From NCBI GenBank assembly GCA_949128115.1, contig OX421962.1:10200262-10264261 (forward strand): a DNA stretch of 64,000 nucleotides, in the 5' to 3' direction. How positions within the stretch are numbered: the stretch's first letter is position 1; the number at the start of each line of letters is the position of its first letter. Both the position numbers and the translations under genes were made by a program. The notes under the pieces were generated by a model that was not told where the DNA came from, did not search any database, and saw only the letters and a list, made by a program, of their open reading frames with translations. Shown here piece after piece: positions 12,401-24,400 of this stretch. The stretch comes from Anaspis maculata. Its lineage: Eukaryota; Arthropoda; Insecta; Coleoptera; Scraptiidae.

Positions 12401-15400
12401 TCATAATTTTCAAAGTATCATAACTCATTTTTTTCAAATGGCATGCCCCTACTTTTATAACGTTATCTGATAGCTTTTTTTATCCTCTTTTATTTTCACT
12501 GGGGGTACCATACCATAGTACGCAGCTGTCAGTTAGTCAGTCTGAATACTGTCGAACAAAAAAAAAAATGGCTTCAACGCAAAAAGAAAACAAAGTGGAT
12601 CCTGGATTATCTGGATTATTACCAGAATATCATATCAATTATTTCCTCCCGCGTGAATTCATTTTTCTTTGTTCGACAATATTCAGACTGACTAACTGAG
12701 AGTTGCGGACTATTTGGCTTGTCTGTCATTCATCACGGCCAACTCAATTTTTGGAAGAAAAAAAACAGGTTATAGGTTTCATCAAACGATATAACTTCTT
12801 TCTTACATCTTTTCCTCTATCTTGAATGGTAAGACCGCTATGGGATAATTACGCTAAGATGGACCAGCCTGTATAGTATGTTCACTTGTACCGTGATTCT
12901 AGTCGGCTGTGAGATTTTGTTTTCAAGTTTCCAAATCTGAAATATAGAGAATCGCCAAAACTCCGCGGTTGGCTCCTCTGGCTTCATTTGGCGTTCGTCG
13001 TTCGGACCACTTTTGGAACACATTTTATACGCATTTTCTCTGCAGATAGACGAAACATTTTTGTGGGGCGTGATACCTGGCGCTTTTTTCCATTTTATTG
13101 GAAAATGTAGTAATTTTTCGACCTGTTTTTAATTTTCGCCAATGAACAAATAAATCAAAGCAGCTTTGACATTTGACAGGTGTCAAAAATACTTCTAACC
13201 TCTCGAAGCCGGTTCAACTTTACGTGATTCAAACTAGAAAAATACTAGTCCTTCGTCCAAAAAAAGGGGTCCCATGATATCATCAATCCTTCCACCTCTT
13301 CCAATCGAAAAGACACTCCGAATCATGAAGAACTATTGGCAAGACAAGGAACATCCCAGCAGGCCTGCTGTTACAGCAGGATTTACGTGTGAAAGTTTAT
13401 TGAACCGAATTTCAAAAAACCCAGCCGCTCAAAGTTGCGTATTGGACTGAAATTCATGTGAGTACCTTCAGTTTTCACTTTGCTTTCGTTTTGAACCTTG
13501 ACGGACCAACCAACCAACCTCGTTGACCTGGCCAACGAGCTTTTGTCGGCCTGGAATGACCGCCGTCAAGATGACTTAAATTGAAGGCAGCCCCGTAGGG
13601 TTCTGGTGTCTAAATGACTGTAATACAGCTCTGCGCCCCACTAGTCGCATTTCCACGTATGACAAGATTGACAAGGTCAGTTTTCCAAGATTTTAATATC
13701 AATTTGATGAGAAATATAACTTCACTTCTAGAGAAGTCAGTTTCACACCAGGTGAAAAGGCGGCAAGCCTACAATGCTAAAGTAGAAAATATGCCCAGCC
13801 AACTAGAGTCACAGTACAAGTGAACCTACTATAGTAACACAACAGGTTGAAATAAAGATTAAAGAATTACTTTGTCTACTATCCTGACGGCGCCGGCCAA
13901 AACACACTTGATGTGCTTGAGCCAGTAGGTGGATTCGACGCCCGACAGCCATTTGGTTTCTTCAATGTTCGGATAGCACAGTTCCTTGAGCTTCCGCAGC
14001 GATTCGCGCATCACGTGGATGTTGTGTATGTCTAAAAATACTAGCTCGGCGTTTTGGTACGCATCTTCGGATTCGTATCTGCAGGAAAAAAAAAGGTCAA
14101 GTCAAAAGCATTGTTGAAACATTAAATCAAAATTTTGCGGCAGAACTTTTCTAGAAGTAAAAAAATTACACCTAGCGTTTTTCAGTGGAGAAAAAGTACA
14201 CAAGAAACTGCCATGATAGCGAGAGCTTAGCCAACAGCGGGCTTCTTGACGGGTTTCCCCGACGACGAGTGCAGAAAGTGCATGCTTTTGTTCCCATGTT
14301 TTGTTCCAAGTGGAAAACGCTGTTATAAAAATAGTAATGCCGTGGGTGATCACTTACCCGCCGCCTTTGGCTTTATTGGCAATGGCATTGGCACTGGGTC
14401 TGGCGTCCATGATGAACATTTTGTGTGACTGGGCATTGGCGTCCATTATCAGCTGGATGTAGCGTTCGTCTTCTCTGCACCTTTTCCCGCTGACCTGTAA
14501 ATGGTTCAGTCGTCAGTTCTAGTTAATAAAACTGAATTAGAAAGTCATTTCTAACCACCCTTGGAACCATGGAAAAAATGTAGAAGATGGAAAAATATGC
14601 GCCGCGATCTTTCTTCCGAAACGGTGAAAGATGTGTGAAAACTGCAAGGGACAAAGTTGATCGCGGTCAAAGTTGCGCACCGGTCCAACAAGTGGAAAAA
14701 CTGTCCGTGTGACTTTCCTCCTTATATGCTGCGAGAATGGCAAGGGATATCCGATAATTGTGGACATGAAAATCTTCGAGGCCAATTTTTAGCTCTTCTA
14801 GTTTAGCCTTGAACCACGTTCGAATTTGCGCGACAATCTTGTTGATTAATGGTTCTTTTGATAAACTTACGGCTAAACTAGAAGAACTAATAATCAGCCT
14901 GGAAGATTTTCTAGTCAAACATTTAATTCTCTACTACTTTGTCGCTCACAATGTTCGGATATCTCTTGCCGTTCTCGCAGCATTCAAGGAGGAAGGTCAC
15001 GCGGAATTTTTTTCTACTTCACTGGACCGGCGCGTAACTTTAACCGCGGTTAACGGCTGAAATAAAGAAGTTACACATAATATCCCCCGTGAACTTCTTT
15101 GTAGGTTATTGAATTCCCTACAACTTTGTCCCTTACAGTTTTCATACATCTCTCACCGTTCTCTCACCGTTCCAGAGGACCGCGGCGTATGTTTTTCCAT
15201 CTTCTCCATTTTTTTCATGGTTCCAGGGGTGGTTGGAAATGGAATTTTGGTTTTTCTAATCCAGTTTTTAATTCTCTACATTGCCATATTTTTTTCATCG
15301 AACCCCTAATTAGTTCCAACTTTAGCATAAAAATCCTGGACTACTGAGGGCGGAATCAGCTTGCGCGGCTCGCCTAAATAATTTATTCCGTGGGTTTTTG

Positions 15401-18400
15401 GACAATGTCCATTCTGGTGACCATTACTCATTGATTCAAAAAAGTTCAGAGTACGATACATAAAAAAATTGGGAATTGGGACATCTGTCAAAGAAAGACT
15501 GAAATCTCCAAAATTCCTCTCATCTTTTCTGGTGCTATGATTTTTCTCAGAGTGAAAAATTTTAAAAAAATGTGATTCCGAAAAACACATTCATGTATTT
15601 GCAACATATCTAAAATTTACGGAAATCCGTCACCATAAGTGCAGAAAGTTTTGGCATGGAATGACTCAATATGATATGACAGAGAAGGTGATGGCTGGAT
15701 TAATAAGATCAGGCCATAGCTTCCGGATGCATTGATGTTTTTCTAGACCTTACTGGTTCCAAGATTATTACGATATTCGCTAGAGGTTCCGACTTGGGAA
15801 TAAGCCACAAGCCCGGAGACTTCAACTTGGGAATAAGCCACGAACCCGTAAGATTGGCGGAGGAGCCGTTCGACAGCTTGCCAAATTCATGGAGAAACCG
15901 CTGGACTCTTTATTCAGAGCTTTCTACCATGCAGACGAAACTTGGAGATGGACAAGTAGTTGTTGAAAATAATTCATTTTTGACTGACTGCTCAAATTCA
16001 TTCAATACGTGTCGAGTCGAAATAAACAAGATTCGATTGACGAAAAATTCGATATGTTGAAGGAAGAAATGGAAGACTGCCGCTGGAGACCTCAGCTCGG
16101 GGGTAAGTCACAAACCCGTTCAATTGGCGGAGGTGCCGTTCGAACCGAATTCTAGAAAGACGCTACAGGACTTTTTCAGAGCTCTCCCAATTGGACGAAA
16201 TGGGCGATCGATGCAGAGATTGACGTGGAATAACATACTGAAATTCAAGTTCCAAGGCATGTTTTTTTTTCAGAGACCAATAAAAGAGCGCCATCCTTGG
16301 AAATTTTCGATTTTTTCTGAATAACTTGTAAACTATCACCTTCAGAACACAAAAACCACCAAAGCAAATGTGGCCCGTTGAATTTTCAAGAGATCAGCAC
16401 TAAATTTATTGCTCTGTGGTCGATAGTCTCTGAGATACAGCGTCTGCTAAATTGCAGTGAAAATTACTCAACATTTATTTCCGGATTTTACGTAACAATT
16501 TGCATAGTTTGCAGGTTCAGTTCAGTGTAAAGTAGACAGCAAATGTGCCGATTTCAATGTGTTTTACATTTTTGGAAAGCCAAATTCAACATTCGGTATT
16601 ACACTTTTGTCTAGAAGTCGCCAACTTCAAAATGGTACTTTCCCTCGACCTTTGATATCGATACATGATGCCCCGAAGAATCCTTAAAGATCGATTTTTT
16701 CACATCATGCCATTTGCCTAATTTTCAAGTAGAGTACCATCCAGGGAATATAATGGAGAATTGAATACCAAAAAAATAACATGAATAAAATGAATTACAC
16801 ACAGTCTTCCTTCAAATTGATTGTTTTCATTTCTGACCGATTTCGAAGGTCTCTGGTCCTTCTTCGTCAGAGCGTAAAATCGAGAACTATTGTATAAATA
16901 CGTCAGTGGTATAAATGGTGAAGATAAAGTTTATCTAAATGATCAGTAAAATTGTTTTAATATTTTCACTTCACGCAACGCACGACGCAATGCAACGTAG
17001 AACGTGATAATTCCCCTGTAACTAAGGAATTCCAAATAACAAACTCGTCTATTTTCACCAAGGATGTCTATACTACTGGCTGGATAAGAAACTTCGCCGC
17101 CATCTTGAAGCTTGATTTGAATCTGTGACCGTCGGGATTGTCATCGTGACATTCGTGATGGACGCCGCCAGCCTTTTGTGCATCCATGGCGAATTATCGT
17201 TGATTATGCCGCGCAAGCCCAATAGTGTTCGCAACAAGCGGACCCCGCAACATAACACTTTTTGTTGCAGGTAATTGACTAATTGCTATCATTTTACAAG
17301 ACCGGGCCCATACCGGGCCTGGCAGCAAACTTCTGAACGACAGTTTCGAGCGTGCTCCGACTGAACGTGACTATGGTTACGGGCAGTCACACGGGCAGTT
17401 ACGGGTGGCGGACCAGTCGCGGACAATAACACTTCGACCGTCGGGATTGTCAAATCTCGGCTTCACCTTTCTACGTCAAAACCGGCGAAGATTCTTGTCC
17501 AGTCAGTATAGACGTCCTTGATTTTCACGTTGAAAGTTCCGTTACGTCGTACTTCGCGTCGTACGGACGTGTGCACGCGAACTCCCCAATATACAAAAGA
17601 GCAACTTCTACTCGAATCGCATTGCCTGCATGAGAAATTGTTTGATTTAGATTAGACCGGGACGGCGCGCACGCAGTCCCGACTACCAAAAATTGTGCGC
17701 CCGAGTTATCCGCATTAGGGATAATCGCAGGTGTCAGCCCGACCGTAGTGCAATGGAAGGGCCTCGTCCTGGGGGAACCGCCTTGTTGATCACGGTAACC
17801 CCTACGCCAGGTAAGTATGCTTCATGAGTCGGCCATTTTTCGTCTTACGCATGTTCGAAGGATATTCAACAGCGACGTGGATCGCTAGCGCCACCCATCC
17901 ACAAACAGCGGTACTAGACAATAGAGTTCCAAAATCGTGCGCCCACCCATCCACAAACAGCGGTACTAGACAATAGAGTTCCAAAATCGTGCGCTAATGC
18001 CTTTGCCCTTTGCCCAATGTTTCCAAAGGATTTACCTGAACCAAATTCTGCTAGAACTAAAATGCATTTGCAAAAATAGTAATGACACTAATAACCGATG
18101 ATTATTAGCAGTTAGCAGAGTCAATAAACATTCAGAGCTGTAACTCATCTAGCATAAATTCACCAAGAAGTCAATTTTTGAGTCAATTTTTTCAACAGTA
18201 TTTCTCTTTATTTCTACATTTTTCATGTATTATTTTATGGACTTTTTTGATGAGCTAGTATTTTTCACGTGATAAAGTCTAATATGCATTTTAGAGCTGG
18301 GCCGATACCGATACTCAGTATCTGGTATCGGCCGATACTCCCTATTTTCAGATACATGCCGATACCAAGAAAATTCAGATACTTGTATCTGAAAAGTATC

Positions 18401-21400
18401 TGAAAATTACGCGGCGCTCGCGCTCAGCCTCCGGCTCCATATAGGACTTTATTTTGCACCCAGGGATTCCCAGAATTCGTTTGTCTAACCCAAACTGATT
18501 TTTATCATCAGCTGGTGCTTGCGTTTGGTAGTTTGAAGGTGTCCAAAATCTGCATTCAGATCCAGTGGATTAGTGGAAGAAGGAAACAACATTTCCCCAT
18601 CTGAAAAAACTGGCTGCATACTACCTTGCTATTCCAGCAGGCTCTGTGTTTTCGGAGTCAGTTGACTCTGAAACTTGGGGCATCGTAACTATCAAAAGGA
18701 CAAGTCTGACTGCAAAGCATGTGCAACAGCATATACTTTTGAAAAAAGAAAGAAAATGATTAGGATTTTTCAATGTTTTTTTTTTTAAATTTGATTATTG
18801 TTCGAATTTGAATTGAAAATGTTGAGAATAATAATTTTGAATGAGCCTTGTTTATGAAAAACTCAAAGATATAGTTAAAACTAAGCGCTGCTGCACTAAC
18901 TAACTTGATGCAGCTAATTAAAAAGAAACTCGCGGTTTTCCGACTTTAATAGATTTCAGATACATGTATCTGAGTATCGGTATCAGAAAAGTCAGTATCT
19001 GAGTATCGGTATCGGTATCTGAAATCCTGGTATCGGCCCAGCTCTAATGCATTTATACTATTCGCGATTTTAACTACCGATGGTGCGCTGTCGTCGCAGG
19101 AAACAAAATGGAGGACTACAAGTAACTTTTGTCGGTGTCAGTGTCGTCAGTGACAGTGCTGTCTCATCAGAATTCAGATATCTGTCACCGACCTCGCACT
19201 CCGTAATATCCTTTGTAATTGTGAATTTAAAAGAGTCTGTCCGTTTCTTTGGTGGGTATTTCGAATGTTGATGCCAGCATTTACACGTACCTATGGATTC
19301 CTCTAACAGAATTTCAAGGCGCGCTGACTCTGGCCTAAGGCTGAAAACAGTGGAGACAGGTTGCCAGTTTCCAGTACCCAGTGCTGATAATCTTCTCTTG
19401 GACAAACAGTGAGCGCCCGCACTTTGACCAGGACCCCGCCGAGACTTCGTCGGCCTAGACAGGCAACCTGCCTTCGTTGTGTTTTCTTCTCAGCCTAACG
19501 GGCCGTGGTATTTGGAAAAGGACTACTGATGTTATTAGAAATTAGAACTAGCTAGCGAGACTTACCTGTCGAAAAATTATAGCTAGGTTTAAAAGGTAGC
19601 GAACAAGCCCTCATGCTTGTTATTGCTGGCTTTCTGATGCTCAGAACAGTTCTTCATGCCCTTTCACGGCACATGGTTTGCGAAACCACGCCGGAAGCGT
19701 TTATGATTGTGATGATATGCACTTGTGATGCGTCTTTCCTAGGTAATTGATAAAAATGACAGACCTACCTGGCCTTTTCTTGATTTACTACTAAAGACAG
19801 TGCAAATGGTGTATAAGTCCTTCTTTTGGCCGTTTCTGAATCACGCGAAGTCAATGAGACAACGCGCAGACAGCAGCAGGGATGACAGCAGAACAAATTC
19901 AAAAATGTCAGATGGACGTTAGAGCTTTCTAGATCAGAGCCGATTTACTCATAGTTTTAGTCCGCACAAACGGCACCAGAGCGCGTCTAGATTTTTGAAA
20001 TCGCGAATACGTAATCTTTTTGTCAAAGTCTGATAGATAGTGATTAGATTGACAATCAGTGTAACAGCATGATTTTATAAAAATTCAGCTCATTAAACTT
20101 GCGTTGAAACATTTTAATCACGAATTTGTGATGCCTGAGAAATGGCAAATCCAAATATGTAAAGATATACGGGGGGTCGGGGGGTGCCATGTAAAAAATT
20201 TGGTTCAAAAACTGTTCTGCAAAAAATGGGACATCCTGTATCAAGAAAAATAATGTTGCAAACTGCACCTTGACCTCCCGTTTGCAGTGCCGTTTGGTTC
20301 ATTTTGGTACCATTAATGGCGTGGATGTAATTGAGCTCGCCCATATCAATGACATCCTAAATTCCGGGGTTTAAGAAAATCGCGTTCGATGGTTTTTCTA
20401 AACCTACTGGTATCAACATTATTACGATATTCGCTAGAGACTTCAAACACGAGAATCAGCTACAAGCCCGGAAACTTTAACATGGGAATAGGCCACGAGC
20501 CCGTACAATTGGCGGAGGAGCCGTTCGACGGCTTGCCGGATTTATGCCAAACAGCTGGACTCTTTACTAAGAGCTTTTTACCATGAAGACAAAACTTGGA
20601 GTAGTTGTAGCAAATTATCAATTTTTGATTGACTGCTCAAATTCATTCAAAAGGTATTGAGTCGAAATAGATAAGATTCGACCAACGAAAAATTCGATAT
20701 GTTGAAGGAAGAAATGGAAGATTGTGGCGACTGCAGCTGGAGACCTTGACTCGAGGGTAAGTCACAATCCCGTTCAACTGGCGGAGGTGCCGTCGAGCCG
20801 GATTCTTGGAAGAAGCTGCTAGACTCTTAGAGCTCTACCAATTAGACGAAAATTCAATGCAAACAACGAAAAAACCGGTTTATTATAGTTTGACGCCCTC
20901 GAATTAGTCAAATACAATATATCGTCGGTTCAAATGTGAAAATCAATTGGAACACTTTCAAAATTTTGATAACATAAGCGAAAAAACGAGCTTGATACGA
21001 TGAACCGTTTGGGAAACATGGAAAAATTAGTTATGGAGGGCAAATAAAAAAAAAATAAAACTGCATGAAACCTTCGCTAAAGGCTGGTTTATATTGGCCG
21101 TAACCGGTAACTTATTCCCTTACCGTAAAGTTGAAAGGTAGCATTTGAATACAAACGTTTATATTGACAGGGAATAATCCCGTGATTTATTCTCTTACCG
21201 TAGAATTCGCCAAGTTTCAAGTTTTACGGCATAGGGAATGCGGACAGCCAATCACATACAACCAGTTACACAATCACATCGTCGAACGTCACTGTCGATC
21301 TGATGTTGGTTTGTTGGTTATTTTTATTCTCACTACTTGTGCGAAAATGGAAGAAAAAATGGATCTCGACACCAAGTTGATCCAACTCGGTTGCTTCGTT

Positions 21401-24400
21401 TCACCAGTTCTGTCCAACATCGCCCCTCCTGAGATCCGTAGAAAACTTATCACAAAAAAAGAATGGTTCAAATGCCACCACAATCATCAATTGCCAGTCC
21501 ACCCGGACTGCACAAGACGAACGAGACTAAAAGAAAGCCAACGTGGAGTCTGACAAACGAGCTCTTGGAACAAAACTTCGACACAGAAACGGCCTGGATG
21601 AACGAATGATCAAGAACAAATCCAGACAGACTGAATCTGATCGAAGACCCGAATAAATGCAACCTGCAGGATTCGAACTAGACAGGCATTTGTGGTGTAA
21701 ACTGAACCGAATCAGAACCGGGGCCATGGGAGGTGGGGGTTTTCAAGCATAAATGGGGACTTTCGGAAGAACCAGGATGTGACTGCGGACACCCAATCCA
21801 AACTATGGACCTTGACGTGTTAGATTGCCTCATTAGACGTTTTACGGAAACAAAATGGAAACACACCAAGCCTGTGAGGACGCAACTGACTGGATAGCGG
21901 CACTTGATGTTGAAATTTGATACTTTTTTCTTTTATTTGCTGTATACCATTTTTGCTTTTGAACTCTACGAAATATATATACCAGTTTTTGGCACACCAA
22001 ACATGGTTTGAAATAAATTGCGGAATGCCTTTTTTCATTTTGTTCTGTGAATATTGGCCGGACGCTCCAGCGCCTCTTCCTTTGTGGTCTCTTCTTGTTT
22101 TGGTCTTCAGCTGCTGCACTGGCGGCACCGGCAGCTATAATGAGTAACATGGCGGAATCGCAATTGGCAAAATCTTCGGTATCGTTACTGCATGTTCGTA
22201 TTCATTTTTAATATTGTACTGTAACTCTACTGCAGACTTGGAAGGAAATAGTTGACAAAACAAACAAGTTATTCAGATTAATCTGACAGTTTGATATGTG
22301 TAACTCTCACTGTCACATGTAGAACACGTGTCTTCCCTGTCAAGGCACTCTCAGCTGGAATGCTCTTACGGTGAATATAAACCACAGCGTTGAAGTTTAA
22401 AGAATAAAGAATACGGTTAGGGATAACGGCATAAGTTTACATCCAATATAAACCAGCCTTAATCCGCATGACGAAACTTGAAAATGCAGCTAATCTGTTA
22501 TAAGCATGGATGGTTATAAGTTATTGAATAAAATACAGGAAACACTTCCAGTAATCTTATGAACGATGGCGTACGAGTGCGAGTGATATTGTGCTTGGAT
22601 TAATTTAGGTGGGCCGATCCCGACTGTACTGCAATGCCGGGCCAACCCGTGGCAGGAGTGGAGCAAGCCCCTAGCTCCCGCCGAATTCCAAAAATCAGTT
22701 TAATATACTGGCCCCGCATGCGGGGCGTATCAGATATTAAGCTGATAAGAACAGATACTACACTTTGATCTTAGCCATGAGGCCGAGAAGCGATACCGAA
22801 CATTTGCACATCAAAATTAACCATAGATGCGTAAAAGCCCAACTGCATATAGGATGCGACAGTGGCGCCACATCATATCCAATCTTGAAATTGAATACAC
22901 ATCCACAATAATATGAATACTCATACATTGCTATAATTTACCGGCCAATTACGCTGCATTATAATAGTTATATAATAAATAACATTCTACCTGCATGAAA
23001 TTGCAAGGAGATAAACCGCACAGATGATTTGTATGATCTATGAATTAAATCTAAACGTGTAGGTATTTGAAATTCCTGCCCCTTATTGTTTACCGCCGGC
23101 CGCCAGTGGAGCATGCGCACTGCGCAGTTACGAACCAAACTCCGGCCTGCTCGCCTGCTCCATCACGTCGCATGGCTCTGCTTTTGTTTTGTTTCCATCT
23201 TATAAATAACAACCGTGCGTAGGTAAGCCAGGCATAATAATAATTATGATTTACTTGATTATAACAATATTCTGCGATTACTGCATCAGGTTTAGTTAAC
23301 CGAATAGGAGATGGCTGGCACTCGGCCTTCATTTATATCTGAAATTACTGTGTTTTAGGTTATCAGTACGTTTTAACAAAAATACCAGTGAATCGTTGAC
23401 CAGATGAAGGGGTGGCTTGCCCAAGCGAAATTCAGGGGCAAAGGAAATCTAAATTCGTATGTTGACCAAGTCGTTATCGTATATCGCGTTGTATATTGAT
23501 GTTTTTATTATTAATATTTTCTGTTGCAGTTGCAGCCACCCAGACTAGGGCATAGAAGACTAAGACTAGGGTAAACAAACAGTCTTGGGCTCAAAAAGTT
23601 TGCCTTTATCATTATTTGCAACTTAATATTCCTTATTTCGGTTGTACCACGTCCACTTTAACAGCGTCAGAATGCACTGACATGTTCTCCAATCAAACCC
23701 CCGGATACATCCCTGGTCCAAATTACTTCATTTTTCTGCAAATGCATGTTTGAGTTCTTGGAAGCTAGCAGGAGTGGCGTTTTGTTGTCCTGTCTGTCTA
23801 AGGAGATTACCACAGAAATGCTGGATTGGATTCAAATCAGGGCTACATACGGGCCAATCCAAAACTGGAACGTTACCATTTGGGAAGTACTCGGTACCTA
23901 CCCCTGTGACGTGAGGACATGCGTTATTGTGCACAAGCACACACCCATGTTCAATACGTGGGGCGTAATGCACGACAAATTCACGTAAAATGCCTCTAAT
24001 GTACCGTCAGGAGCAAAATACTGCATACATCAAAATTTTTGTCATTAGAAAAAAAGCGACAAGGTCTTGCTTCGTTGCAGTTATGGCCGAATAGAATAAA
24101 AAGCTTGGTTCCTGACTTCATGGTGAATGTACTACGTAAGAGGGCTCCTTCATGACTACATCACATTTTTTGGAGTTGCAAAAATTTTGATGTATGTATA
24201 CAGTGCTTTTGACAGTACCCCTCAGCAGTCACCGTCCTTCTATTTACCAGTACAAAGTCTGTGCGGCCCCTCAAAGCCAGGTTGAGATTGAATCTAGGGC
24301 AGTTTACTAATGATGACGACTTGAATTTGGTGTCATTTTCTTCACTTTGAAGTATCAAATTTCAAATTATTTTTCCGAAATAATTTGGAATCAATCCAAT

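Larger units (their letters stand above)
20380..22510 (+). repeat. Repeat family X, copy 2, interrupted at 21081-22459
   Basis: Left part 20380-21077 and right part 22463-22510 align in order with copy 3 at 24750-25770, and the PIF/Harbinger-like element sits between. The shared frame includes [13 protein letters not shown] and later a segment like [18 protein letters not shown]. Stops and shifts interrupt it. Confidence 0.75.

Noticed and set aside
14667..15060. Similar peptides [11 protein letters not shown] and [11 protein letters not shown] as a two-gene inverted pair
   Set aside because: They are the two arms of one foldback; coding status cannot be told from palindromic DNA.
19070..19405. 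111-codon minus-strand frame starting MSKRRLSAL
   Set aside because: Long for random sequence but unmatched and isolated; not supportable as a gene.
21842..22128. Second overlapping 102-codon frame in the PIF-like element
   Set aside because: Only the frame starting at 22150 carries the R-rich W.VRP motif; the other is a shadow.
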